A stretch of DNA of 64,000 nucleotides from Hyphomicrobiales bacterium (lineage in GTDB: Bacteria; Pseudomonadota; Alphaproteobacteria; Rhizobiales; Rhizobiaceae). The translations under genes were made by a program, and so were the position numbers. The notes beneath the pieces were generated by a model. That model was not told the DNA's origin, made no database searches, and was given only the letters and a program-made list of their open reading frames with translations. The stretch covers positions 62,001 through 126,000 of the forward strand of contig UBZP01000005.1 of assembly GCA_900469965.1 (NCBI GenBank). Direction: 5' to 3'. This document shows, one piece after another, positions 53,565 to 62,286 of this stretch (position 1 is its first letter; every line of letters begins with the position of its first letter).

Positions 53565-54935
53565 ATGAGCATCATCGACGAACTGCAGACCGCGCTGGGG
53601 CCGGACAGGGTGCTGGACGGAGCGGCGATCGGCGAGCGCTATCGGAGCGACGAGAGCCTGACGGGGCGGGTCCTGCCGCTGGCCGTCATCCGTCCCAGGA
53701 GCGTCGACGAGGTCTCGGCTGCGCTGCGCATCTGCCATGCGCATGGCCAGCCGGTCGTCCCGCAGGGCGGACTGACGGGGCTGGCCGGCGGCGCCAATGC
53801 CGCGGGCGGCGAAGTGGCGATCTCGCTGGAGAACCTTTCCGGCATCGAGGAGATCGATACGGCGGCCGGAACGATGACGGTCAAGGCCGGGACCGTGCTG
53901 GAGACGGCGCAGATTGCGGCGGCAGACGCCGGCATGCTGCTGCCGATCGACCTCGGCGCGCGCGGAAGCTGCCAGATCGGCGGCACCATCTCCACCAATG
54001 CCGGCGGCATCCGGGTGATCCGCCACGGCGTGACGCGCGACAACGTGCTGGGCCTGGAGGTCGTGCTCGCCGACGGCAGCGTGCTGTCGATGCTGAACAA
54101 GATGACGAAGAACAACACCGGCTACGACCTGCGCCAGTTCTTCATCGGCGCGGAGGGAACGCTCGGCATCGTCACCCGCGCCGTGCTGAAGCTGAAGCCG
54201 CTGATGCCGGGTCGCCGGACCGCGCTCGCGGCGCTTGAAGACTACGAGGCGGTCGTGCGGCTTCTCGGCAAGGCGCAGCGCGAACTTGCCGCGCTTTCCG
54301 CCTTCGAGGCCATGTGGCAGAGCTATGTCGGCTTCAACGCCAGGGCCGCGGGCGTCAAGCTCTTCGACGCCGACCATCCCTTCCTCGTGATCATCGAGCA
54401 GGACGACGACGGATCGGATGCGGCGCGCGAGCGCTTCGAGGCCTTCCTCGGCGAGGCGCTGGAGGCGGAGTTGATCGTCGACGCGCTCATCGCCCAGTCG
54501 GAGAAGGAGGCGCAGCGCTTCTGGTCGGTCCGCGAGGGCCACCTGATGGGCCAGCTTCTGCCGTCGCTGGTCAATCTCGACGTCAGCCTGCCGATCGGCG
54601 AGATCGGGCGCTATGCGGAGGCGTGCGAAGCCGCCCTGCTGCAGCGCTTCCCCGGCGCCCATGTCTCCTTCTTCGGCCATATCGGCGACAGCAACCTCCA
54701 CGTCGCCATTTCCATCGGTGGTGCCGCATCGGAGGACGACCTGCATGCGATCGACGAGATCGCCTATGGGCTGGTGCAGCGCTTCAACGGCTCGATTTCC
54801 GCCGAGCACGGCATCGGCACGCTGAAGCGCCCCTATCTCGACCGCTCGCGCAGCCCGGAGGAGCTTGCGGCGATGCGGCGGATCAAGCAGGCGCTGGATC
54901 CGAAGGGGATTCTCAATCCCGGCAAGGTCATCTGA
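53565..54935 (+). CDS. FAD-binding oxidoreductase, GlcD/D-lactate dehydrogenase type
   Basis: A 456-residue FAD-linked oxidase of the VAO family acting on D-2-hydroxy acids such as D-lactate, glycolate or D-2-hydroxyglutarate. The FAD site is VVPQGGLTGLAGGANAAGG (residues ~62-80), with GSCQIGGTISTNAGGIRVIR next. The C-terminal domain has FFGHIGDSNLHVAIS (metal His/Asp) and ISAEHGIGTLKR. ATG 53565 is preceded by AGGAAG; the frame is open upstream but not family-like. It is divergent from the GntR operon and may oxidise a hydroxy acid made from the transported compound. Confidence 0.93.
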   Translation: MSIIDELQTALGPDRVLDGAAIGERYRSDESLTGRVLPLAVIRPRSVDEVSAALRICHAHGQPVVPQGGLTGLAGGANAAGGEVAISLENLSGIEEIDTAAGTMTVKAGTVLETAQIAAADAGMLLPIDLGARGSCQIGGTISTNAGGIRVIRHGVTRDNVLGLEVVLADGSVLSMLNKMTKNNTGYDLRQFFIGAEGTLGIVTRAVLKLKPLMPGRRTALAALEDYEAVVRLLGKAQRELAALSAFEAMWQSYVGFNARAAGVKLFDADHPFLVIIEQDDDGSDAARERFEAFLGEALEAELIVDALIAQSEKEAQRFWSVREGHLMGQLLPSLVNLDVSLPIGEIGRYAEACEAALLQRFPGAHVSFFGHIGDSNLHVAISIGGAASEDDLHAIDEIAYGLVQRFNGSISAEHGIGTLKRPYLDRSRSPEELAAMRRIKQALDPKGILNPGKVI

Positions 54936-55032
54936 CAAAAACGGGTGGCGGAACCGTGCCGTTCACCTATAGGCTGCATGCGTGGAACCTAAAGCGGACT
55001 GCCCCGTTTCCGGCCCACGAAAGGAAGGGTTC

Positions 55033-55188
55033 ATGCCGGCACGGATATTGCTCGTCGTTCTCGTGGTCATGGTCGCCTCGATCCTGAGCATCGTGGTGCT
55101 GCAGCAGACGTCAGGTTCGGGCAGCGATACACCGCCGCCGGAGGGCGAGCTCCTGTCGACGCCGGCAAAGATGGTGCACGGATCCTAG
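55033..55188 (+). CDS. Small single-span membrane protein (51 aa)
   Basis: A 51-residue protein with one membrane segment (ARILLVVLVVMVASILSIVVL) near the N-terminus and a polar tail (GSGSDTPPPEGELLSTPAK). GGAAGGG lies five bases before ATG 55033, which is preferred over an in-frame ATG at 54982. I know no function. It follows the FAD oxidase by about 100 bases on the same strand, and its small size and clean start suggest a real gene. Confidence 0.6.
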   Translation: MPARILLVVLVVMVASILSIVVLQQTSGSGSDTPPPEGELLSTPAKMVHGS

Positions 55189-55368
55189 GTAGCCCCGACC
55201 GCACGGCCGGTCGCCGGCGGGACCCTGCGAGCGCATCTCTCGCTCCGCCATCACGCATTCTTCTCCTTCCGGTTTTCATCTTCCGGCACTAAGCACGTCG
55301 GGACAAGCAGCGGGCATCCGCCTGCCCGGCCGAACGATCGACGGGCCGGCCAACATGCGAGGGTTCAG

Positions 55369-56115
55369 ATGACAGACGGCAAACGACGCGTTCTCGTGAC
55401 GGGCGCAACCCGCGGGCTGGGGCTGGAAATCGCCCGCGCCTTTGCGCGCGAGGGGGCGGCGGTCGCCCTCAACGGACGCGACCGCGACCTGCTCGAGGCG
55501 CATGCGGCGCGCCTGCGCGACGCGGGCTGCTCGGCCGCGGCGCTCGTGGGCGACCTCGTTGCCGAACCGGAGGACATCGTTCGCCGGACGTCGGATGTTC
55601 TGGGCGGGCTCGACGTGGTCGTGCATGCGGCGAGCCTGCGCGACCGGCGGCCGACCGAAGCACTCGACGGCGCCGCCTTTGCCGCCCTGCTCGACGTCAA
55701 CCTGACGGCGGCCTACCGGCTGGCGCGGGCGGCCCTTCCGCTGCTGCAGCAATCCCGGGCCGGGCGGCTGATCTTCGTGACCTCGATCGCGGCGCGGATC
55801 GCCCGCGCGCCGGATCCGGCCTATACCGCATCCAAGGGCGGGCTGGAGGCGCTCACCCGCTCGCTCGCCGTCGAATTCGGCTCCGACACGCTGACGGTGA
55901 ACGCGATCGCGCCCGGCTGGTTCGTCACCGATCCGAACCGCACGATGGCGGAGGACCCGCGCGTGCAGGCCTTCGTCGATGTCCGCATTCCGCTGAGACG
56001 CTGGGGCCGACCGGAGGAACTGGCGCCGGCCGCGCTCTTCCTCGGCTCGCCGGCCGCGAGCTTCGTCAACGGCATCACGCTGACGGTCGACGGCGGCATG
56101 TCGGCGCAGATGTGA
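55369..56115 (+). CDS. Short-chain dehydrogenase/reductase (SDR)
   Basis: A 248-residue classical SDR using NAD(P)H. TGATRGLGLEIARAFAREG at the N-terminus is the cofactor motif (TGxxxGxG), VHAAS replaces the usual NNAG, and TSIAARIARAPDPAYTASKGG holds catalytic Ser, Tyr and Lys. The C-terminus FVNGITLTVDGGMSA is typical. Substrate is unknown; gluconate 5-dehydrogenase or 3-oxoacyl-ACP reductase-like sequences are closest in style. It converges on trmO, 27 bases away. Confidence 0.93.
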   Translation: MTDGKRRVLVTGATRGLGLEIARAFAREGAAVALNGRDRDLLEAHAARLRDAGCSAAALVGDLVAEPEDIVRRTSDVLGGLDVVVHAASLRDRRPTEALDGAAFAALLDVNLTAAYRLARAALPLLQQSRAGRLIFVTSIAARIARAPDPAYTASKGGLEALTRSLAVEFGSDTLTVNAIAPGWFVTDPNRTMAEDPRVQAFVDVRIPLRRWGRPEELAPAALFLGSPAASFVNGITLTVDGGMSAQM

Positions 56116-56142
56116 GAGAGGCCGGCATGCGCCGGCCCGGCC

Positions 56143-56667
56143 TCATGCCTTCTGGCAGTGTTTCGCTTCTGCCGCATCGCCCGTCTCGAAATCGCCGGGC
56201 TGCGGCGGGGCGATCGGCTTGAACAGCGACCGGTCGGGCTTCAGGTCGAGCAGCGGCGTGCCGTCCAGGCAGTCGAGGCCGCGCACCAGCAGGACGTTGC
56301 CCTCGACGCCCTCCAAGAGCACGATCGAGCTGCCGATCGGGTTCGGCCGGACGGGAGAGCGCAGCGAGAAGGTGCCGTGCACCTTGCCGTTGCTGGCCGG
56401 GCTCTGCAGCACGAGGTCGCGCCGCGAGCGGTCCAGCCAGTAGAGCACCTCCAGCCGCTCGAACGCCTCGACGCCGGCGAGCGCCGGCACCCAGGGCTCG
56501 AAGATCTCGATCCGGCACAGCGGCCCGTCATGGCGGCCCTGCCGCGGGCACATCAGGCGCGATTCCCACGGCGTGCGGGTGCGGCCGATGAACGTCAGCC
56601 CCGCATCGACGGGCTCCGGCGGCGAGACGGCGACCTCGTTTTCCCGGATTTCGTTTTCCCGTACCAT
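56143..56667 (-). CDS. trmO: TrmO-like tRNA (m6t6A37) methyltransferase, TsaA family
   Basis: A 174-residue protein of the TsaA/TrmO family, whose E. coli member methylates N6 of t6A37 in tRNA-Thr using SAM. The signature runs IGRTRTPWESRLMCPRQG, then SLRSPVRPNPIGSSIV, then LDGTPLLDLKPDRSLF. E. coli TrmO is longer (235) with a C-terminal extension; the alphaproteobacterial form is normally this short. GAGCAAG stands before ATG 56667. It is divergent from modA, and the two ModE-type boxes between them could affect both genes. Symbol by family resemblance. Confidence 0.85.
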   Translation of the reverse strand: MVRENEIRENEVAVSPPEPVDAGLTFIGRTRTPWESRLMCPRQGRHDGPLCRIEIFEPWVPALAGVEAFERLEVLYWLDRSRRDLVLQSPASNGKVHGTFSLRSPVRPNPIGSSIVLLEGVEGNVLLVRGLDCLDGTPLLDLKPDRSLFKPIAPPQPGDFETGDAAEAKHCQKA

Positions 56668-56751
56668 GGCTTGCTCCTGTCATCCCGCAGCCGGACCGTA
56701 CGTCCTGCTTTTCGCCCGCGCAATGTCCCGGACGGGCGAGCGTTTCGCAAG

Positions 56752-56775
56752 CGATATATTTCTGGAAATATAACA
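56752..56775. promoter_or_regulatory. ModE box 1 upstream of modA
   Basis: CGATATAT-N8-ATATAACA, compared with the ModE consensus CGNTATAT-N8-ATATANCG; only the last two positions deviate. It lies 61-84 bases upstream of modA. Molybdate-bound ModE represses mod genes in other bacteria. Confidence 0.75.
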
Positions 56776-56794
56776 CTAGCCATATGCCCCAGAC

Positions 56795-56818
56795 CGTTAT
56801 ATCCATTGAAATATTTCG
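56795..56818. promoter_or_regulatory. ModE box 2 upstream of modA
   Basis: CGTTATAT-N8-ATATTTCG, matching CGNTATAT-N8-ATATANCG except for one base. The centre lies 43 bases from that of box 1, about four helical turns, so ModE dimers would sit on the same face. It ends 17 bases before modA, just upstream of the ribosome binding site. Confidence 0.75.
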
Positions 56819-56835
56819 CACAACAGGAGCACAGC

Positions 56836-57630
56836 ATGGAATTCAAACGTCGTCATCTGGCGAGGGTCGCGCTCGCCACGTTCGCCCTGGCCTGGCTGGG
56901 CGTCGCCGCCGTGCACACGCCGGCGTCGGCCGCAGACAAGATCACCGTCTTCGCAGCCGCCAGCCTGAAGAACGCCCTCGATGCCGCGAATGCGGCCTGG
57001 GACAAGGAAAAGGGTACGGAAACCACCGTTTCCTATGCGGCGAGCTCCGCGCTCGCCAAGCAGATCGAGGCCGGCGCGCCCGCCGACGTCTTCATCTCCG
57101 CCGACCTCGCCTGGATGGACTACGTGGCCGAGAAGAAGCTGATCAAGGAGGACACGCGCGCGAACCTGCTCGGCAACCGCATCGTGCTCGTCGCCCCGAA
57201 GGACGCCGCCAAGCCGGTGGAGATCAAGCAGGGCTTCGACCTTGCCGCCCTCGTCGGGGACGGCAGGCTCGCCATGGGTGCGGTCGACAGCGTGCCGGCC
57301 GGCAAGTACGGCAAGGCGGCGCTGGAGAAACTCGGCGTCTGGTCGTCGGTCGAGGGGAAGGTCGCCGGCGCGGAAAGCGTGCGCGCGGCGCTGGCGCTGG
57401 TCTCCCGCGGCGAAGCGCCCTACGGCATCGTCTACCAGACGGATGCCGCCGCCGACCCGGGTGTTGCGATCGTCGGCACCTTCCCGGAGGACAGCCATCC
57501 GCCGATCATCTATCCGGTGGCGATCCTCAGCGGTTCGACGAGCACCGAGGCTGCCGCCTATCTCGACTTCCTGAAGTCGGATAAGGCCGCCCCCTTCTTC
57601 ACCGAGCAGGGCTTCACCATCCTGAAGTGA
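56836..57630 (+). CDS. modA: Molybdate-binding periplasmic protein
   Basis: A 264-residue high-affinity molybdate receptor. The signal peptide ends HTPASA before ADKITVFAAASLKNALD, the typical start of mature ModA, in which the Ser residues bind the oxyanion. Conserved YAASSALAKQIEAGAPADVFISAD and MGAVDSVPAGKYGKAALE follow. AGGAG lies seven bases before ATG 56836. It opens the modABC operon behind two ModE boxes. Ordinary length. Confidence 0.97.
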   Translation: MEFKRRHLARVALATFALAWLGVAAVHTPASAADKITVFAAASLKNALDAANAAWDKEKGTETTVSYAASSALAKQIEAGAPADVFISADLAWMDYVAEKKLIKEDTRANLLGNRIVLVAPKDAAKPVEIKQGFDLAALVGDGRLAMGAVDSVPAGKYGKAALEKLGVWSSVEGKVAGAESVRAALALVSRGEAPYGIVYQTDAAADPGVAIVGTFPEDSHPPIIYPVAILSGSTSTEAAAYLDFLKSDKAAPFFTEQGFTILK

Positions 57631-57643
57631 CCCCCCGCCTTCG

Positions 57644-57671
57644 CGCCGCGCGCCCTTGTTGGTGCGCGGCG
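57644..57671 (+). terminator. Stem-loop between modA and modB
   Basis: CGCCGCGC (57644-57651) pairs with GCGCGGCG (57664-57671), followed by TCGATTTTG. It lies 13 bases after the modA stop and may lower modBC expression or protect the modA transcript. As a terminator it would be leaky, because modB and modC depend on the same transcript. Confidence 0.45.
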
Positions 57672-57763
57672 TCGATTTTGTTAGAGACTTTGCGCTAGCG
57701 TGGCCGTCCCTCGCATCCCGACCTGCGGCTCCGGCCGCCCTGCGCCATCGTGAGTGACCCGAA

Positions 57764-58465
57764 TTGGACTGGCTGACCCTCAGCGAAGACGAAGTGACGG
57801 CGATCCGGCTCAGCCTGCTGGTCTCCTCCGTCGCCGTCGCAGCCAGCCTGCCCTTCGGCATCCTCGCGGCGCTGGCGCTCTCGCGCGGCCGGTTCTTCGG
57901 CAAGTCGATCCTCAACGGCGTCGTCCACCTGCCGCTGATCCTGCCGCCAGTCGTGACCGGCTTCCTGCTGCTGATCCTGTTCGGCCGCAAGGGGCCGATC
58001 GGCGCCCTCCTCGACCAGTATTTCGGCATCGTCTTCTCGTTCCGCTGGACCGGGGCGGCACTCGCCTGCGCGGTGATGGGCTTTCCGCTGCTCGTCCGCT
58101 CGATCCGGCTCTCGCTCGATGCGGTCGACCGCAAGCTGGAGGACGCCGCCGGCACGCTCGGCGCCAATCCCGCCTGGGTGTTCCTGACCGTCACCCTGCC
58201 CTTGATCCTGCCCGGCATCATCGCCGGAATGATCCTGTCGTTCGCCAAGGCGATGGGCGAGTTCGGCGCGACGATCACCTTCGTCTCCAACATCCCCGGC
58301 GAGACGCAGACGCTGTCGGCGGCGATCTACACCTTCACCCAGGTGCCGGGCGGCGATCTGGGAGCGATGCGGCTGACGATCGTCGCGATCGTCATCTCGA
58401 TGGCCGCCCTGCTCGCCTCCGAATTCCTGGCGCACGTGATCGGCAAGCGGGTCAACTTCGAATGA
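57764..58465 (+). CDS. modB: Molybdate ABC transporter permease
   Basis: A 233-residue inner-membrane permease of the molybdate importer, with about five membrane segments. The EAA-type loop is [36 protein letters not shown] is a strong ModB signature. The start must be TTG at 57764, since an in-frame stop lies at 57755 and no ATG or GTG comes before [10 protein letters not shown]; a later start would lose the first membrane segment. Its end overlaps modC by four bases. It may be limited in expression by this weak start and the preceding stem-loop. Confidence 0.95.
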   Translation: MDWLTLSEDEVTAIRLSLLVSSVAVAASLPFGILAALALSRGRFFGKSILNGVVHLPLILPPVVTGFLLLILFGRKGPIGALLDQYFGIVFSFRWTGAALACAVMGFPLLVRSIRLSLDAVDRKLEDAAGTLGANPAWVFLTVTLPLILPGIIAGMILSFAKAMGEFGATITFVSNIPGETQTLSAAIYTFTQVPGGDLGAMRLTIVAIVISMAALLASEFLAHVIGKRVNFE

Positions 58466-59538
58466 CGCTTTCCGTCCAGGTCCGCCATCGGCTCGGCAAC
58501 TTCCGTCTCGATGCCGCTTTCGAGGCGGAGGGCGGCGTGACCGCGCTGTTCGGCCGTTCGGGCTCGGGCAAGACCTCGCTGGTGCGGGCGATCGCCGGCC
58601 TGATCCGCCCGGACGAGGGCCACATCACGCTGGGCGGCGACGTTCTCTTCGACGGCAAGCGAGGCGTCTTCGTGCCGAAGCACCGGCGGCGCTTCGGCAT
58701 CGTGTTCCAGGAGGCGCGGCTGTTTCCGCACCTCTCCGTCCGCGGCAACCTGACCTACGGCCGCTGGTTCGCGCCACGCGGCGCCGTCACCGAGGAGCTC
58801 GACCACGTGGTCGATCTCCTGGGCATCGGCCACCTGCTCGAGCGGCGGCCGGCCAATCTTTCCGGCGGCGAACGGCAGCGCGTCGCCATCGGCCGGGCGC
58901 TGCTCGCCGCACCGCGGCTGCTGTTGATGGACGAGCCGCTCGCGGCACTCGACGAGGAGCGCAAGGCCGAGATCCTGCCCTATCTGGAGCGGCTGCGGGA
59001 CGAGACGAAAGTGCCGATCGTCTATGTCAGCCACGCCGTCCACGAGGTGGCGCGCCTTGCCGACCGGGTCGTGATGATGCGCGAGGGCGAGGTCGAGGCG
59101 GTCGGGCCGGTATCGGACGTGCTCAGCGGCCCCGGCCTTGCGACCGCGGCCAATCGCCGCGAGGCGGGCAGCGTGCTCACCGGCGTGGTCGAGGCCTTCG
59201 ACCCGCCGCACCGGCTGGCGACCGTGCGCCTGCAGAGCAATCGCCTGCACGTGCCGAATGCCGAGGTCGGCGTCGGAAAGACGGTGCGGCTGCACATTCC
59301 CGCCCGCGACGTGATGCTGGCGACCGGCCGGCCGACCGGGCTCAGCGCGCTCAACATCCTGGAGGGCACGATCGAGGCGATCGCCGCCGACGGCGAAGGC
59401 ATGATCACCGTCCGCATCGGCTGCGGCGGCGACATCGTTCACGCCCGGATCACGGCGCTTTCCGGGGAGCGGCTGGAGCTTGCGCCGGGCAAGGTGGTCT
59501 TCGCCATCATCAAGACGGTCGCGCTCGACCTTCGCTAG
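58462..59538 (+). CDS. modC: Molybdate ABC transporter ATP-binding protein
   Basis: A 358-residue ATPase driving molybdate uptake. Walker A is [11 protein letters not shown], the signature [16 protein letters not shown], Walker [15 protein letters not shown], and the H-loop [12 protein letters not shown]-terminal mop/TOBE domain ([17 protein letters not shown]) binds molybdate and can regulate transport. ATG overlaps the modB stop (ATGA). Its stop overlaps that of the convergent modE by four bases. Confidence 0.96.
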   Translation: MTLSVQVRHRLGNFRLDAAFEAEGGVTALFGRSGSGKTSLVRAIAGLIRPDEGHITLGGDVLFDGKRGVFVPKHRRRFGIVFQEARLFPHLSVRGNLTYGRWFAPRGAVTEELDHVVDLLGIGHLLERRPANLSGGERQRVAIGRALLAAPRLLLMDEPLAALDEERKAEILPYLERLRDETKVPIVYVSHAVHEVARLADRVVMMREGEVEAVGPVSDVLSGPGLATAANRREAGSVLTGVVEAFDPPHRLATVRLQSNRLHVPNAEVGVGKTVRLHIPARDVMLATGRPTGLSALNILEGTIEAIAADGEGMITVRIGCGGDIVHARITALSGERLELAPGKVVFAIIKTVALDLR

Positions 59539-59921
59539 CCGCGGCCTTGCTGGTCCGCGCCGTCCTGCGGCCGATGGGACTGCAGCCAGTCGAGATCGTC
59601 GCCGATCGCCTCCCTCGCCTTCGCCTCCATCTTCCGGAACCGCGCCAGCAGTTCCTCGCCGAAGGCGGTGACGACGGCGCCGCCGCCCTGCTTGCCGCCG
59701 CGCTGGGATTCGACCACCGGGATGGCAAACATGCGGTTCATCGTGTCGACGAGCATCCAGGCGCGGCGATAGGACATGTCCATCGACCGGCCGGCAGCCG
59801 AGATCGAGCCGGTCTCGATGATCCGGGACAGAAGCATGATCTTGCCGCGCCCCAGCCGCTCCTCGCGCGAGAAATCGATCCGCAGGTTGACGGCGATGTC
59901 ATCCGGGGCGCTCGTTGTCAT
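59535..59921 (-). CDS. modE: ModE-type molybdate regulator, HTH domain only
   Basis: A 128-residue winged-helix protein of the ModE N-terminal (LysR-like) type. The HTH region is [42 protein letters not shown], and the wing follows ([24 protein letters not shown]). The two molybdate-binding Mop domains of E. coli ModE are missing, so it cannot sense molybdate by itself in the known way. GGAAGAG precedes the ATG at 59921. It is tail-to-tail with modC, overlapping four bases. It probably binds the boxes upstream of modA. The symbol is by position and family. Confidence 0.85.
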   Translation of the reverse strand: MTTSAPDDIAVNLRIDFSREERLGRGKIMLLSRIIETGSISAAGRSMDMSYRRAWMLVDTMNRMFAIPVVESQRGGKQGGGAVVTAFGEELLARFRKMEAKAREAIGDDLDWLQSHRPQDGADQQGRG

Positions 59922-60073
59922 CGCATCTCTTCCCTTTGAGCTTCCGGCCACGCTAGCCGATGGCCGATACATTGCAAACGCGCGTCTGCGGCATCCACAT
60001 CCGATTCGACGGTGCAACACCCTTGCGCCATCGCGCGCCGCACGCCAAGAGTGCCGCGGTGGAAACGGAGACG

Positions 60074-61297
60074 ATGGACGGGATGGAACGGGACGAGATC
60101 GCGGTCATCGGCGGCGGTCCTGCCGGGCTTGCGGCGGCCGAGGTGCTGTCGGCGGCGGGATGGCCGGTGGCCGTGTACGAGGCGATGCCGACGGTGGCGC
60201 GCAAGTTCCTGCTGGCCGGAAAGTCCGGGCTGAACATCACCCATTCCGAGCCGTTCTCCCGCTTTGCCGAACGCTTCGGCACGGCATCCGCCCGCCTCCG
60301 GCCGCCGCTGGAGGCGTTCACGCCGGACGACGTGCGGCACTGGGCGGCCGGGCTCGGCATCGAGACCTTCGTCGGCACGTCGGGCCGCGTCTTTCCGACG
60401 GCGATGAAGGCTTCGCCGCTGCTGCGCGCCTGGCTGCGCCGCCTCGAGGCGCAGGGGGCGAAGGTCCACACGCGCCATCGCTGGGTCGGCTTCGACGGCG
60501 ACGCGGTCGTCTTCGAGACGCCGCAGGGGCGCAAGAGCCTGTCCTGCCGTGCCGTCCTGCTGGCGCTCGGCGGCGCGAGCTGGCCGCGGCTCGGCTCCGA
60601 CGCCGCCTGGGTGGAGCACCTGCGGGAGCGCGGCGTGCCGGTGCGCCCCTTCCGCCCCGCCAATTGCGGCTTCGACCTCGCCTGGAGCGACGGCTTCGTC
60701 GAGCGCTTCGCCGGCCAACCGCTCAAGGGCGTCACCGCGACCTCCGACGCCGGCACGTTTCCCGGCGAGTTCGTCGTCTCCCGGCACGGTATCGAGGGCA
60801 GCCTCGTCTATGCGCATGCCGCGGCACTCCGCGACCGGATCGAGGCGGAAGGCACAGCAACGCTCGTGCTCGATCTGGCGCCGGGGCGAGAGGCGACCCG
60901 CATCGCGCGGGACCTCGCGCGCCAGGGGACGAAGGAGAGCTTCGCCAACCGCCTGCGCAAGGGCGCGGGCCTCGCCGGCGTGAAGGCCGGCCTCCTGCGC
61001 GAACTGGTGCCCGATGCGTCCCGATCCGCGCCCGACGCGCTGACGCGGACGATCAAGGCGCTGCCCCTGCCTCTGCTCCGCCCCCGGCCGATCGCCGAGG
61101 CGATTTCCTCTGCCGGCGGCATCGACTGGGTGGGGGTCGACGACGGCTTGATGATCAAGGCGATGCCGGGCGTCTTCGCCGCCGGCGAAATGCTCGACTG
61201 GGAAGCCCCCACCGGCGGCTATCTCCTGACCGCCTGCCTCGCCACCGGACGCGCCGCGGCACGGGGCATCATGCAGCGTCTCAAGGACACCCGTTAG
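60074..61297 (+). CDS. HI0933-like flavoprotein (TIGR03862 family)
   Basis: A 407-residue NAD(P)/FAD-dependent oxidoreductase of the HI0933 (BaiN/YhiN) superfamily. IAVIGGGPAGLAAAEVLSAAG is the FAD motif at the N-terminus; LLAGKSGLNITHSEPF is a strong family mark; the C-terminus has PGVFAAGEMLDWEAPTGGYLL. Function is unknown in this subgroup; relatives reduce flavin-linked double bonds. The start is uncertain: ATG 60074 has GGAG three bases upstream, ATG 60083 is possible. A stem-loop follows its stop. Confidence 0.9.
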   Translation: MDGMERDEIAVIGGGPAGLAAAEVLSAAGWPVAVYEAMPTVARKFLLAGKSGLNITHSEPFSRFAERFGTASARLRPPLEAFTPDDVRHWAAGLGIETFVGTSGRVFPTAMKASPLLRAWLRRLEAQGAKVHTRHRWVGFDGDAVVFETPQGRKSLSCRAVLLALGGASWPRLGSDAAWVEHLRERGVPVRPFRPANCGFDLAWSDGFVERFAGQPLKGVTATSDAGTFPGEFVVSRHGIEGSLVYAHAAALRDRIEAEGTATLVLDLAPGREATRIARDLARQGTKESFANRLRKGAGLAGVKAGLLRELVPDASRSAPDALTRTIKALPLPLLRPRPIAEAISSAGGIDWVGVDDGLMIKAMPGVFAAGEMLDWEAPTGGYLLTACLATGRAAARGIMQRLKDTR

Positions 61298-61340
61298 GTC
61301 GAAACGACCGAGCGTAGAGCGGCGCGAAGCTCCGCTCTAC
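61297..61340 (+). terminator. Two stem-loops after the flavoprotein gene
   Basis: GGTCG-AAA-CGACC (61297-61309) and GTAGAGCGG (61314-61322) with CCGCTCTAC (61332-61340). No U-tract follows. They may end the transcript with Rho or protect its 3' end. Confidence 0.45.
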
Positions 61341-61451
61341 ACCCTGCCCGGAAGAATATCCGGCGGGTGCCGAAATCCATTCGGATCGTTCTACGAACAC
61401 CCTCCAGTCGAAAGTCCCGTCGTTTTCTCATCTTTGGACAACCGGATGTAT

Positions 61452-61468
61452 CGTTATGACGCATAACG
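61452..61468. promoter_or_regulatory. Palindrome upstream of the Crp/Fnr gene
   Basis: CGTTATG-ACG-CATAACG, a perfect 7-3-7 inverted repeat 66 bases before the start of the regulator gene, in an AT-rich stretch. Spacing differs from both FNR and ModE boxes. Possible operator. Confidence 0.4.
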
Positions 61469-61533
61469 TACTTAACAAGCAATGAATGTCGATTTGAACC
61501 TGCGATAATTGATGATACAAATATATCCAGCAC

Positions 61534-62253
61534 ATGCTGGGGCTGTTCGTGACTGAAAAACACAACTTGACCACCTTGCCGGGCAACCGCGTCCTTGCCT
61601 CGTTGCGGCCGGATGCGCGCGATTTCCTGTTCGAGCGGGGTGAAATACGACCGATACTTGCCGGCGAGACCGTCTTCGACGACGGCGCAGCGCTGACCCA
61701 TGTCGTCTTCCCGCTGGAGGGGGTGATATCCTACGTCACGGATATCGCCAGCGGCAGGAACGTCGAGAAGGCCTCGCTCGGCCGCGAGGGCGCGCTGGGG
61801 CTGGCCGTCGTCCTCGGCGGCGACCGGGCGCTCGGCCGGTCGGTCGTCCAGGTGCCGGGCCGGGCGCTCTTTGTCGCGGCCGCCGAGTTCGAACGGGCGC
61901 TCGCACGGTTCGAGGGCATGCGGAGCGCGATGTTCGGCTATGTCCGCGCCTTCATAGAGCAATTGATGGAATCGGCCGCCTGCAACAGCCGGCACACGGC
62001 CGAGCAGCGGGTCTCGCGCTGGCTGCTGCAGGCACACGACCGGATGGCCGGCGACGAGTTCCAGATCACCCAGGAGGCCATATCGCAACTGCTCGCGCTG
62101 CGGCGCGCGACGGTCAACGCCGTCTGCACCGACCTGATGAACGCGGGCGCCATCACCTACAATCGCGGCCGCCTGATCGTGCGCAGCCGCCATGTCCTGC
62201 ACGGTCGCTGCTGTTGCTGCTACGACCGGATGCAGAAGGCGCTGGACGTATAG
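61534..62253 (+). CDS. Crp/Fnr-family transcriptional regulator
   Basis: A 239-residue regulator. The cyclic-nucleotide-type beta-roll spans residues ~25-140 (FERGEIRPILAGETVFDDG), then a dimer helix, and the HTH FQITQEAISQLLALRRATVNAVCTDL (about 170-195). The N-terminal cysteines that bind the FNR iron-sulphur cluster are absent, so it is not an oxygen sensor of the FNR kind; the C-terminal RCCCCYDRM carries unusual tandem cysteines. The recognition helix ALRRATVN belongs to the subgroup common in rhizobia. The start is unclear: no good ribosome binding site precedes ATG 61534, and GTG 61549 is possible. Confidence 0.9.
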   Translation: MLGLFVTEKHNLTTLPGNRVLASLRPDARDFLFERGEIRPILAGETVFDDGAALTHVVFPLEGVISYVTDIASGRNVEKASLGREGALGLAVVLGGDRALGRSVVQVPGRALFVAAAEFERALARFEGMRSAMFGYVRAFIEQLMESAACNSRHTAEQRVSRWLLQAHDRMAGDEFQITQEAISQLLALRRATVNAVCTDLMNAGAITYNRGRLIVRSRHVLHGRCCCCYDRMQKALDV

Positions 62254-62286
62254 CGCCGGGCGCCTGTCCCGGCTTCTCCTGCGCGG

